A stretch of 64,000 bases of DNA, taken from the NCBI GenBank assembly GCA_002082245.2, contig NBTC02000002.1:2666001-2730000 (forward strand), in the 5' to 3' direction. Of this stretch, positions 49,058-58,073 are shown piece after piece; within the stretch, counting starts at the first letter, position 1, and each line of letters starts with the position of its first letter. The DNA is from Yersinia enterocolitica. Its GTDB lineage: Bacteria > Pseudomonadota > Gammaproteobacteria > Enterobacterales > Enterobacteriaceae. Under the pieces are notes generated by a model, which saw only the letters and a list, made by a program, of their open reading frames with translations, made no database searches and had not been told where the DNA came from. The translations under genes were made by a program, and so were the position numbers.

Positions 49058-50227
49058 AAATGATTTTATAGCATTTAACCACGGTAGCAGGTGAGAAGAA
49101 CTGCCATTTTTTTCTAGCTTCCTATAATTCTCTATCTTTTCATAATTTTCAAAAGCCTCATCAATCCACCGAACAATAACCTCTCTCCTTTCTACTATAC
49201 TTGCTTCTGATAATCTATTAATTTGATTATTAAAGTTAATGAAATAATCTTTATATAACAAAGGACTTTGAAATGTAATTGTTTTAGTTGCTTCAAATGC
49301 ATTTCGAGAATATGAAGTTTCACAATATAATTTTTTCCATAACTCTGGAGCTTCTTTAGCAAGTAATGTAGCTTCTTCAAAATTAATCCAATTTAGTAAT
49401 TTTGGCATATAAATTCTGGGTTTAGGCCCTCTTCTTTCTTCATCTGAAACTATAAACTTATCGAGAGAAAATATCCTTGTATTCTCAAATGCACCAATAG
49501 TAAGGGTTACCTCACCACACAATGTATACAAAATAGATTCAGTATTTGTATAACCTATAATAACATCAAGATCTGCTTGTGCAGTCGTATGTAATGCATC
49601 CATATACTCTACCAAAAAGCTCTCATCTGTTATTTGTTTTGAATTCCTATCATGCTGACATATAAAATAAACACCACTTATTTCTGGATGACTAGTTACC
49701 CAATTTAGTATATTATTCTTATATTCTCCAACATTAAGCATTCCTGCGGTGATCGGGACAGACAAATATATTTTTTTCGTTTTATGAATATTATGTTGTC
49801 GGATATAGCTTAAGAATGGTGAAACAAAAGACTCATTTTGTTGCTCTATAAATTGAGGGTGCATCTGCTCATAAAATCTTGCAGGTATAATTACACCTTC
49901 AAAATTATTTCTCAACTGAAAATCAACACACCTCTTAGCCGATTCACTTGCTACAGATGAGAAATCAACAGTATTAAAACCTTGTTCGCCTAATATAGTA
50001 TTAGGGAAGAAATCATAGGATTGAAATTTCTTTTTCTGAGAACTTGGTAAATAGAACTGAGGATCAAAATACGATGTGACTTTTAATATCGGTTCAGATT
50101 TTTCTATATTAGTGCAAGTCTCATGGACCGGACTATATATTAGACCTGACCCAATACCATCATTGCGAAATGACTCTTTATTCCAGACTGAATTATGTCC
50201 CATTTGATGTAAAATATTTAAAGACAT
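49037..50227 (-). CDS. unrecognised 396-residue protein, partner of a kinase
   Basis: I do not recognise the family. The protein is soluble, with alternating beta/alpha segments: V-D-F-S-S-V-A-S-E-S, F-E-G-V-I-I-P-A-R-F-Y, K-K-I-Y-L-S-V-P-I-T, I-S-G-V-Y-F-I-C-Q-H, L-D-V-I-I-G-Y-T-N-T and V-T-L-T-I-G-A. These could form a TIM-barrel-like core over residues 85-260. An alpha-helical C-terminus (about 290-396) follows. The start overlaps the kinase stop by 10 bp, so the two are translated together, and the protein may be the substrate or effector of the kinase. Confidence 0.55.
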   Translation of the reverse strand: MSLNILHQMGHNSVWNKESFRNDGIGSGLIYSPVHETCTNIEKSEPILKVTSYFDPQFYLPSSQKKKFQSYDFFPNTILGEQGFNTVDFSSVASESAKRCVDFQLRNNFEGVIIPARFYEQMHPQFIEQQNESFVSPFLSYIRQHNIHKTKKIYLSVPITAGMLNVGEYKNNILNWVTSHPEISGVYFICQHDRNSKQITDESFLVEYMDALHTTAQADLDVIIGYTNTESILYTLCGEVTLTIGAFENTRIFSLDKFIVSDEERRGPKPRIYMPKLLNWINFEEATLLAKEAPELWKKLYCETSYSRNAFEATKTITFQSPLLYKDYFINFNNQINRLSEASIVERREVIVRWIDEAFENYEKIENYRKLEKNGSSSHLLPWLNAIKSFSNRISL

Positions 50228-51138
50228 TGCCTTGCCTCCTCTAAGTCATTTAAAAGTAAATCGACCGTCCTATATCTTCGATAGGGTTCTTTACTCATCA
50301 TCTTTGAAATTATTTTTGAAAAACCATCTGAGATATCCTTTTTCGTTAAGCAAACAGGATTAAACGTACAAACACGATCTAATACATCATCAACATAATT
50401 ATCCTCACCATCATGTATAAATGGATTTTTGCCGCTAAGCATTTCATAACAAATTATACCTAAAGAAAATAAATCTGTTTTGAAAGAGATATTCTGTTTA
50501 TCATTTGTAGCTTGTTCAGGACTGGCATAATATGGAGTGCAAGGACCAAATGAATAAAAACTTTGAGTATTACCTGCTACTCCCTGTTGTCTCATAATTC
50601 CTAGATCGATAATAACTATTTCTCCATTAGTCCTAATCAAGATATTATCAGGTTTAAGATCTCGATGAACTAGTTTTTGAGGGTGATCCCATAAACACCT
50701 CAAAGCATTAATGGTTTGAGTAAGAAAATCAATTACTTTAACTTCTGTTGCATACTCATTTATTATTTCAGAAAGTACCCTAGACTCAACTTTCTCTTCG
50801 ATACTGATCATCCTGACAGGATTGAGTGGTTCTTCAGTAAAAGGGTCAACGGTAATAACTTCATCAAAGAATAGTTTTGGAAAATTATTAGACTTCAAAG
50901 ATTTAAGTACTTCGATTTCCTTCTGTATATATGATATTGAGGCTCTTGAAGTCGCCTCACTTATTTTAACAACGACCTCCCCCCAACTTTCACAACCTTC
51001 AGGTTCAATTTCATCCCTTTCAGGGAAACTACCGAAATAAACAACACGCTGGCCAGAAGCTTTTGCAACCGTAGTAACACAAAAATTAGGATAAATTTGT
51101 TTTAAAAATTCTCTGAGCGCAAAGGTGTCACTTAGCAT
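50218..51138 (-). CDS. soluble Hanks-type serine/threonine protein kinase
   Basis: A 306-residue kinase. Lys58 (V-V-V-K-I-S) and E74 fit the ATP-binding pair. The catalytic loop is V-H-R-D-L-K-P-D-N-I-L-I (157-168), the metal motif is D-L-G (178-180, in place of D-F-G), and Y-A-S-P-E-Q-A is the activation-segment anchor. The glycine-rich loop is weak. No membrane helix or PASTA domain is seen, unlike housekeeping PknB kinases. It is the first gene of a two-gene operon in a mobile region. Kinases in this setting often act in phage defence (inference). Confidence 0.82.
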   Translation of the reverse strand: MLSDTFALREFLKQIYPNFCVTTVAKASGQRVVYFGSFPERDEIEPEGCESWGEVVVKISEATSRASISYIQKEIEVLKSLKSNNFPKLFFDEVITVDPFTEEPLNPVRMISIEEKVESRVLSEIINEYATEVKVIDFLTQTINALRCLWDHPQKLVHRDLKPDNILIRTNGEIVIIDLGIMRQQGVAGNTQSFYSFGPCTPYYASPEQATNDKQNISFKTDLFSLGIICYEMLSGKNPFIHDGEDNYVDDVLDRVCTFNPVCLTKKDISDGFSKIISKMMSKEPYRRYRTVDLLLNDLEEARQCL

Positions 51139-51822
51139 TTTTTCTCCTTAAAAAACCAGCCACAACCATAACAAAAGAGATTTTTCCTATTGTATATATA
51201 AACTATCATTCAGCTGTCTACTTTAGAAGTAAAAACTTAAGCACATCTTATAACTTTGACTTGCGTTACCCTTTATACATTTATCATCAAATAGCTCATC
51301 ACCTGAAAAATCATAATGTCGTATTGATTATTTAATATTCCCAGATAACGAAAGATAAGTGGATAACTGAGAGTATATAAAAAAATCAATAAGTAAGGTT
51401 GATCTGTTATGTTAGAAATAACACTATTAATCTATGATTTTACGCCACAATAAGAAGCCTCAAGGACAACTAACCCAAGCACTTCCCCCTATTTGTGAAC
51501 GTCTAGAATGCTGGCATCCAAGTTGAGATAAAACAAACCTACAAACATTCAGCGTATTGTGCAGTTTTTTTGATTTCCAATTGGTTGGGGATCTTTCATA
51601 TTTTTGGTGAAGGTTTCTTGAATGTCCTAATGGTTCAAATCCTGCACACTTGAATTTATCTTTGTAGTTATCAAAAACTCCACAAACCCATTATACCGAA
51701 TCAGTTACGTATCCTTTAGCGGATACTGGGATAAGGTAGTGTCAAGAGTAATGTTGGCTGAATACCAGCTTATGAAGAAAGTAGCTGACTGTGTATTATA
51801 TTTTGCCTGGCTCGTTACCACC
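51139..51822. other. 0.7-kb intergenic region, no gene seen
   Basis: AT-rich with no intact frame. The left end should carry the kinase operon promoter (TTTTTCTCC at 51140 is the reverse of its GGAGAAAAA ribosome site). Nothing else is recognised. Confidence 0.6.
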
Positions 51823-52476
51823 CTACGGCTCAATTAGCACCAAGCCCAGTTGATCAGCCTCTTCTTCTATCACGTCCATAACCTTTTCTGACTCAAGCAC
51901 CCGCTCAGATTCAATATCAACCTCAAGTTGTTCTGACCTTACTCTGTCGCCAAAAAGCATCAAAGCGGTGTCACCATGCTGTTTAGAAGACCATTGCATG
52001 CCCTGTGCAGCGGGATAAGCCTGATGTATTGCTACAGAATATTCACGGGTGAACACATATTGATCCGCCGATGAATCCAAAATATCGGCCCTTTTCACAC
52101 CCATTTTTCGCAATGTCTTTGGATTGAGATCAACAAGATGAAGATCTTCACTGGGTTTCACTGCGGAATGCACCAATCCCTCTAATTTTCCCAAATCATA
52201 TGGTACACCGGCAGAATCAAGGGGAATGTCATGCAAGATAGTTTCCATTACTGCAACACCGATACTCACTCCACCGTACAAAGTGGGTACACCATTACCC
52301 ATAGGGCTAAATCGTGCATTTCCTTTGCCTGGATTGAACTGAGTAGCGGTAAACTCCGCCGAATGTATCCGGTAGATAGGCTTCCCAGCAATCCAGGTGG
52401 TGAAGTTCACCTGCAAATTAGCCTTAGGTACAGGTACTTTTCTGACAACATTATCCTTGTCGTCTGGATCAACCAT
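51823..52476 (-). CDS. RES-domain toxin
   Basis: A 217-residue RES-family protein. The RES core runs from I-Y-R-I-H-S (about residue 35), through F-N-P-G-K-G-N-A-R-F-S-P and L-Y-G-G-V-S, to E-T-I-L-H-D and the C-terminal Q-G-M-Q-W-S-S-K-Q. RES toxins act on NAD (degradation or ADP-ribosylation). The gene overlaps the upstream partner by 8 bp, the normal arrangement for a toxin downstream of its antitoxin. Confidence 0.88.
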   Translation of the reverse strand: MVDPDDKDNVVRKVPVPKANLQVNFTTWIAGKPIYRIHSAEFTATQFNPGKGNARFSPMGNGVPTLYGGVSIGVAVMETILHDIPLDSAGVPYDLGKLEGLVHSAVKPSEDLHLVDLNPKTLRKMGVKRADILDSSADQYVFTREYSVAIHQAYPAAQGMQWSSKQHGDTALMLFGDRVRSEQLEVDIESERVLESEKVMDVIEEEADQLGLVLIEP

Positions 52477-53185
52477 GAGTCCCTCCCTCTGCTTCAGCCT
52501 GTGCTGCTAGCAAAACTTGCTTTGGCATAGTTGCCAGCACATCTTTTGGCTTTTTCCCACCTAACCAACTGTTTTCAGAGCCAAACCAGATAGCCAATCC
52601 CCAAGGGGTTTTCTTTTCACCTAACAGGGATATCACTTGTTTAACCACTGGGATAGGGCGGAACCCTTCATCTAATGCGTATTCAGGGTATTTGTCTTTT
52701 CCATTAAGCTGAAGTGCAAAAATCCGGCCAGCAGACTTCCAGCGGTTCGGCCCTGCACTGGGATTGGTATTTTTGAAACTTGCCTTTTCTGACAATTCAC
52801 TCGCTGTCAGCCATACGGAATCTGCAAGTATCCTGGCATTAAGCTGTTCACGGCGCTGAGCGTTACGCGCTGCGCGAGCCTGCTTATCTGCCCCATCAAC
52901 AGCCTCGTTAACCGACTTAGCCGCCGGTGGGAGGTTTGCCGCTTTACTCTTTTTCGCTACCGGAGCAACTTCAAGCATAGAGGCCAGCACTGCGTTCATT
53001 GCCGCACTCATCGCCACCTCTATTGTTTTATTAAAGTCTGATCGACGGCCTTTAACATTCCCCAAATCAATGACCAAATACTCGGAATCAGCATGCGTAT
53101 TGAAGTTATGCAGTTCGTTACCACTCAGCGTCTTGATTTCATAAGGGAATTCTTTACGCCGCACGGTGTTCACTCTATTCGGCAT
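52469..53185 (-). CDS. antitoxin partner of the RES toxin (MbcA/ParS-like C-terminus)
   Basis: A 238-residue protein. The C-terminal part (about 150-235) resembles the Xre/MbcA/ParS antitoxin toxin-binding domain: G-R-I-F-A-L-Q-L-N-G-K-D-K-Y-P-E-Y, then W-F-G-S-E-N-S-W-L-G-G-K-K-P-K-D-V-L. Unlike the usual compact antitoxins it has a long N-terminal part, including a K/A-rich stretch (about 80-120), and a possible HTH near 120-150 (W-L-T-A-S-E-L-S-E-K-A-S-F). The ATG at 53185 with GAGGTGAG upstream is chosen. A palindrome 20 bp upstream is the likely autoregulatory operator. Confidence 0.75.
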   Translation of the reverse strand: MPNRVNTVRRKEFPYEIKTLSGNELHNFNTHADSEYLVIDLGNVKGRRSDFNKTIEVAMSAAMNAVLASMLEVAPVAKKSKAANLPPAAKSVNEAVDGADKQARAARNAQRREQLNARILADSVWLTASELSEKASFKNTNPSAGPNRWKSAGRIFALQLNGKDKYPEYALDEGFRPIPVVKQVISLLGEKKTPWGLAIWFGSENSWLGGKKPKDVLATMPKQVLLAAQAEAEGGTHG

Positions 53186-53204
53186 CACTCACCTCGTCAC
53201 ATAA

Positions 53205-53227
53205 ATGGATATATCGGTTATATCCAT
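53205..53227. promoter_or_regulatory. palindromic operator of the RES toxin-antitoxin pair
   Basis: ATGGATATA (53205-53213) and TATATCCAT (53219-53227) are exact inverted repeats separated by 5 bp. It ends 20 bp before the antitoxin ATG, so it overlaps the expected promoter and is the natural autorepression site. Confidence 0.75.
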
Positions 53228-53502
53228 TATATACCGTGTGAGTGATTTGTCACCAGACTTGATTGGAATGTAGATTCTTGGGTATGAATATATGTTGTGA
53301 TATGTCACGTCAGATATCTGATGAAAGCCGCTTTATCTACAGATATTGGTAGTGCTTTCGTCCCGTTGCATCTTCAACGTAAATCCAATCCGGAGTTTGA
53401 CCCTATCTAGTTTAAATATCTGATTGAATTCCATTGCTATTTTTTACTAAATAAATTGAGAGGAGTAATCTCATATTACTCCCTCACTAAAATCGTCAAT
53501 AA

Positions 53503-54120
53503 TTATCTTGCCAATATACCAAGTGAATTAAGCAATGGAGTGTCCAGTGTGTCAGATGCTGGCAGGCTATAATCCATACGATAAGAACTCAAAGCGCTTC
53601 TCGTAGAAAGCCCCATTACCCCGTCTATATTTCCGTCGTAGTAGCCCTTATCGAATAAGGCGAACTGAACACGCATGATCAACCTGCGTCTTTTCTCAGG
53701 GTCCGATGTAATACTGCCAACAGAGGAGTTTGCATTATTCGTTGAGGTTGTCCTTGTTTTACTCGTTTCTGAATCTGAACTTAACGACCTGACAGATGAT
53801 GAACCAGAACTGGATGTTCCAGTCGAAGGATAAGAGTTACGAGTGGGAGTAGTAGTCTCATAAGTCTTTGGATAATATGGTGTGCTATACCCACCGCCAG
53901 AAGAAGAACGATGGGAACTGTGACTACGATGAGAACTATGGCTTCGATGGCCCGCAATATAAAATGGTATATCTATATTTAAAGGAGCCAGAACCAAATT
54001 ATCTTCGTTTAGCATTAGCCCTGAGAGATCATTTGATCCTGTGACCCCCTCACTTGCCCAAACTGAATTATTCAGTGCTAAAAAGCCAGGAAGTAACGCG
54101 GCAAAATTAAATTTCTTCAT
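53503..54120 (-). CDS. hxsA: His-Xaa-Ser repeat protein HxsA (exported substrate)
   Basis: A 205-residue protein, the proposed substrate of the Hxs radical SAM enzymes. Residues 1-22 are a signal peptide (M-K-K-F-N-F-A-A-L-L, cleavage near W-A-S). Five head-to-tail His-Xaa-Ser triplets occupy residues 58-72 (H-R-S and H-S-S alternating). A long Ser/Thr/Gly linker follows (about 73-135). The C-terminus (about 145-205) resembles a peptidoglycan-binding_1 domain (V-Q-F-A-L-F-D-K-G-Y-Y-D-G-N-I-D-G-V-M-G). It overlaps hxsC by 4 bp (ATGA). It is probably modified, exported and held at the cell wall. Function unknown. Confidence 0.92.
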   Translation of the reverse strand: MKKFNFAALLPGFLALNNSVWASEGVTGSNDLSGLMLNEDNLVLAPLNIDIPFYIAGHRSHSSHRSHSSHRSSSGGGYSTPYYPKTYETTTPTRNSYPSTGTSSSGSSSVRSLSSDSETSKTRTTSTNNANSSVGSITSDPEKRRRLIMRVQFALFDKGYYDGNIDGVMGLSTRSALSSYRMDYSLPASDTLDTPLLNSLGILAR

Positions 54121-55229
54121 AAAATCGGTTCCGGAGATTGATGAAAACGCCCTTTTGATGAACTAAAATAACCAGCACAAACTGGTTTTTTGCTACAACT
54201 ACCGCATTCCTCTGGATAAAAGTTCTTCCAATCGGAAATAGATTGAGTCGATATGTCCCATAACTCCTCAGGGAGATGACATAATGGATAGTTGAAAATT
54301 GATACTGGAATTCCTGCTCTATAAGCTGTATCAACTGCTGCTGATAACGAAATAGCACATTCCTTATGTCCAACAAAAATATCAGCCCAGTTTTTTCTCG
54401 CCCAACCAATCGATTCTAAGCCCATAAGAGATATTTGACTAATATTGGAAAATACTCGGCTAACATATTCAACAATTAGGGGTAACTCTTGATAATTGAT
54501 ATTAGTAGGTATGATTCTTAATTCAATATTGATTCCAGAATTTCCAGCATTTATCAGACCACGAACCGTCTCACTAAATGCCCCACGGCTTCCAACTAAT
54601 TCATCATGAACTCTATGGCGGGAAGAATATAAAGGAATACCAAAAGTTATTTTCAGTTTGTCGCTTCGCTGCTTTATCTTTGCCACAAAACTTGCATCAG
54701 AAAACCGCCGACCATTAGTCAAAACATGCAATGATGTTTCAGGGGAGTTTTCAATAATGAAATCTAAAAATGATAGGAAATCCTCACCATAAAGAAGTGG
54801 CTCTCCCCCACTCACGCCAACAATACCATCCAAATTGAATGATGCTATCGCCAAAGCTGATTGAGTCAGCAACCAATCATCATTAATATTTTTGGGCGGC
54901 TGAGAGCAAAATAGACATAAATTGTTGCACCTCTCAGTGACCAGTACCGTATTATGATTTGCCCTACGGGACAGTATTACCCGCAGCATGTTACCATTAT
55001 TCACGACGCCAATATCACCATCTTCTATTGAAGCGGTAAGGCTCTTACTGGCAAGAGTACCTGAATAATATTGAGGCATTGTTTTTTCTGGACTGTCAGC
55101 ACCTACAAATAAATTAGGTAGAAAAAATTGTGGGTTTACCGGCTTCGATTTACATAACCGATAAAAACCTATCGGTATCACTACTTTACTACTAAAATGG
55201 AAAATATCGTTTCTCAGTACCTCAGACAT
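54117..55229 (-). CDS. hxsC: radical SAM enzyme HxsC of the His-Xaa-Ser system
   Basis: A 370-residue radical SAM protein. The [4Fe-4S] motif C-N-N-L-C-L-F-C is at residues 101-108, unusually far from the N-terminus because of a preceding domain of about 95 residues. G-G-E-P-L-L follows near 145. The C-terminus has C-G-S-C-S-K-K-P-V-C-A-G-Y, a short SPASM-like cluster that could bind an extra cluster. With HxsB it forms a heterologous radical SAM pair that should modify HxsA (family knowledge; chemistry unknown). It overlaps hxsB by 8 bp and hxsA by 4 bp. Confidence 0.92.
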   Translation of the reverse strand: MSEVLRNDIFHFSSKVVIPIGFYRLCKSKPVNPQFFLPNLFVGADSPEKTMPQYYSGTLASKSLTASIEDGDIGVVNNGNMLRVILSRRANHNTVLVTERCNNLCLFCSQPPKNINDDWLLTQSALAIASFNLDGIVGVSGGEPLLYGEDFLSFLDFIIENSPETSLHVLTNGRRFSDASFVAKIKQRSDKLKITFGIPLYSSRHRVHDELVGSRGAFSETVRGLINAGNSGINIELRIIPTNINYQELPLIVEYVSRVFSNISQISLMGLESIGWARKNWADIFVGHKECAISLSAAVDTAYRAGIPVSIFNYPLCHLPEELWDISTQSISDWKNFYPEECGSCSKKPVCAGYFSSSKGRFHQSPEPIL

Positions 55230-56616
55230 AAGCCCACCTTTTTAATAACCTAGCTGCAGCCCCATTCTCAGCAAGGGTATCCATCAGAAAACGAAACATC
55301 CCTTTATGGTACTGACAAAATATAGAGCGACTTCTATCCCCCACTGGTTCGCCCTGAACACTGATGTTCTGGCAAGGATCAGCGCCACAGAAAGGTTGGT
55401 AAGCACAAGTATCACATCCAGGTAATGCGAAATTAAATGATGAAGCTAAGGTATTGCGATAGTAGTCACTTTTTGAAAATGACGGACTTCCAAAATCACC
55501 CGCGCTGAAATCAACCTCATTATTAACTTTTTGCAGCATACGACTTTCGTCGCTGCCATATATTCGTCCATCGTAGTTAAACAGAATACAATTAAGGACA
55601 ACCCCACTGGGTGATTTTAAATCTGCATAACCACTAAACCCTGGATTAAAGACGCGTTTTAAATGGATAGCAGCTGAATGTTCAACAACTGGAATTCCAT
55701 TTTCATTATGTTTGACGATTTCATTAATTAAGGAAGAATAAAATTCGAAATACTCATCCATTGAAAACGCAAATTTTTCTCTATGAGCGAAACCATATGG
55801 GCTTACTGGCCTGACAAACAGATCTTTGAGTCCAAGAGACAAATGAGCATCGATGATAGAGGTCGGATTTTTAATAAGCTCTTTTGTGACGGTAGTCACA
55901 GTTGAAACTTTTTGGCGTCCTAACTCATTCTTGATAGATAGAATCCCACCCATCGCTTTCAAGTAAGCGTTATTATCAGCAAGAATTCTATTCTTATTAT
56001 GAATGACTTCCTCTCCATCTAATGAGACCGAGAATAATATATTTTTGTTTTTCACCCATTTAATCACAGATGCATCCAGCAAAGACAAGCTGGTTGCAAT
56101 AACCATTTCTACATTTTCTATCCCTAAAGCCAGAACACACTGCTCATAAATCTCTTTAACGAGGTCAAAACGCAATAAGGGTTCACCCCCTTGGACTTCT
56201 ATCTTGTACGGAGGTGAAGATAGTTTTTTAATGGCATTTACTATGTGGGGAATCTGAGTAGGATCCAAATCATATCCCCTTGCTCCGACTGCAGCCCGAC
56301 TAACTTGGCAATACTTACAGGTATGGTCGCATCTTAAGGTGGGAACAATCATAAAAATTGGATTTACTGCCAGATCACTCATGAGACGTTTAGCAAAACC
56401 TGAGCTCAGCGCTGATGCGGCAAAAAGTTCTTCTTTATCATCACATATGAAAAGTTTGCTCTCTAATTCCTCATCCTGACTCTGGTTCCCTGTCATGGAA
56501 TTATTGGCTAAATGAGAGAATTCATCTTCTGAGATAAAATGATGGAAGCCAGCCAGATTGCTGATGAAAAATGAGCCGTCACTTAGCCTTTCAAAGTTAA
56601 ATGGCATCATTCTCAT
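55222..56616 (-). CDS. hxsB: radical SAM enzyme HxsB of the His-Xaa-Ser system
   Basis: A 464-residue radical SAM/SPASM enzyme. The cluster motif C-D-H-T-C-K-Y-C is at residues 96-103 after an N-terminal part of about 90 residues. G-G-E-P-L-L-R follows near 150. The C-terminal part has several cysteines (C-D-T-C-A-Y-Q-P-F-C-G-A-D-P-C, then F-C-Q-Y-H-K) fitting auxiliary iron-sulfur clusters, as in anaerobic sulfatase-maturating and peptide-modifying enzymes. The start overlaps hxsD by 4 bp (ATGA). Expected to act on the His-Xaa-Ser repeats before export. Confidence 0.92.
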   Translation of the reverse strand: MRMMPFNFERLSDGSFFISNLAGFHHFISEDEFSHLANNSMTGNQSQDEELESKLFICDDKEELFAASALSSGFAKRLMSDLAVNPIFMIVPTLRCDHTCKYCQVSRAAVGARGYDLDPTQIPHIVNAIKKLSSPPYKIEVQGGEPLLRFDLVKEIYEQCVLALGIENVEMVIATSLSLLDASVIKWVKNKNILFSVSLDGEEVIHNKNRILADNNAYLKAMGGILSIKNELGRQKVSTVTTVTKELIKNPTSIIDAHLSLGLKDLFVRPVSPYGFAHREKFAFSMDEYFEFYSSLINEIVKHNENGIPVVEHSAAIHLKRVFNPGFSGYADLKSPSGVVLNCILFNYDGRIYGSDESRMLQKVNNEVDFSAGDFGSPSFSKSDYYRNTLASSFNFALPGCDTCAYQPFCGADPCQNISVQGEPVGDRSRSIFCQYHKGMFRFLMDTLAENGAAARLLKRWAYV

Positions 56617-56888
56617 TTTGTTAGTCTCGCATCTATACTTTTCAATACGTTATCAATAATAGAAGTTCTGATCCTATACGTCTGAGCATGAAGTTTTTCT
56701 CTCAATGAGTAATCATTCAATAGCCGCTCAAACTCAAACTGAATCTCATCGCTAAAAGTATCGAAAGTTATCAACCAATAATCATCATTTTGATCGAGCT
56801 TCCAGCGACAAAAGGATGACATCCAGTAAAGGCTGTTTCTTACGATCCATTCTGAACTATCTGTTTTTATTATTTTTTTATGCCACAT
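56613..56888 (-). CDS. hxsD: His-Xaa-Ser system protein HxsD
   Basis: A 91-residue protein. The family hallmark L-L-N-D-Y-x-L-R-E is present at residues 56-64 (L-L-N-D-Y-S-L-R-E). It starts the operon hxsD-hxsB-hxsC-hxsA and its stop overlaps the hxsB start. The size and position would suit a peptide-recognition or carrier role, but this is inference. The region upstream is very AT-rich. Confidence 0.9.
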   Translation of the reverse strand: MWHKKIIKTDSSEWIVRNSLYWMSSFCRWKLDQNDDYWLITFDTFSDEIQFEFERLLNDYSLREKLHAQTYRIRTSIIDNVLKSIDARLTK

Positions 56889-57885
56889 AACAACCCCATA
56901 AAGGCGACTTGAAAACTTTGCTCATAGATATCGGTTGCAGAATTAAACCAATATAATTAACCATCAGATTAATGAGCGGAGATAGGTCATCATACTGATG
57001 GAAGATCACAAAACAGATAAATGACTAATTATTTACTTAAGAAACTATTTTCAACGACTTTACGTTTATAGATAATTAATACTTATTCAGGCCGCAGGAA
57101 AATAAATAAGTGAATATTTTTCATATTGTTATAACTTCAATTTCGCTATATTTTATATACTTACTCAATGAAAAACCATACTTTAAGAAAGGATATTACA
57201 AAATTATATAATTTGTAAGTTTTTTAGTGAGTCTATTGCAGCCAAGTACATAGATGTGATTTCAATCCTTCAAGTTTAGATATGTTAATATGATTAAAGT
57301 CTATCTAACTAATTGTTATAAAAGAATTAGGTATCAAATCGTTCTGAATACGCTTAAAACCCGTTGATTTAGTAGTACCAGTAAGATGACCATAATGATC
57401 TGGGGCGCAGAACGATTATGTTACCTCCCCTGGCACTCTAACTAGAATTACTCACCCCTTCACAGCCCTTTCATTACTCTTCCTTATTACATGTCCCAAT
57501 AACTTGCAGCTATCTCATTCTTGCCGTAATTTCCCTCATGTAAATTCGCTGTCAACGACAGCACCCAATGTTTCCAGTATCGGGATTGATACTAATGACC
57601 TGAGAGAAACGCCTTCGGGTGGTCATAAACCCAAAGTCATACGGAATGGAGTGTGGTCTGAGACTGACGCTTTCGAGCGACCACAAAATAGCTACCGTGA
57701 CCTGAAAAGTAGCGCTATATGAGCGGTAAACCCCTTGAACCTTTGAAAACGGGTATCACCTCATTTGGTGATGAAGGTATACTTATCACTGACGAAATGG
57801 CTAATAAAGAGCATTTCCTGACCAACCAGTATTGTCTGTCACGGATACTGCTATTGGTTATCAACCAAGCGAATAACTCTCCTCA

Positions 57886-57925
57886 GTAGAGCAACGGCCT
57901 TCTAAGCCGTAGGTCTGCCGGTGAT
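57886..57925 (+). tRNA. tRNA-Arg(TCT) fragment, not functional
   Basis: TAGAGCAACGGCCTTCTAAG and what follows match the D-arm, anticodon arm and variable region of tRNA-Arg of the argU type. The anticodon stem ACGGC/GCCGT (57894-57898, 57906-57910) is fully paired around the 7-nt loop CTTCTAA, with anticodon TCT at 57901-57903. The acceptor stem and T-arm cannot be formed, so it is a fragment. tRNA-Arg genes are common integration sites, so it may mark an old attachment site. Confidence 0.6.
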
Positions 57926-58073
57926 GGTATTGTTATTGGCACGCTTAACGCAAGATGCATCACTGCATCAAAAAACTCCTTATGCCTCAATTTCTGGTGC
58001 GTGCTAAACGTTGCTGGCTGCGATCTGCTATGCCGCATGGCATCTGCTGGCGCTGACCTTGCGGCGTGTGGCT

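Noticed and set aside
51625..51648. GGTTCAAATCC resembling a tRNA T-loop
   Set aside because: The flanking bases do not pair as a T-stem and no anticodon arm lies upstream.
53330..53400. Minus-strand stretch that reads as a 20-residue peptide ending in a stop
   Set aside because: Too short, closed by a stop upstream; may be a gene-end remnant but nothing identifies it.
57504..57722. 72-codon frame in the hxsD-recombinase gap
   Set aside because: No ribosome site, no recognisable pattern, and a composition like the surrounding non-coding DNA.
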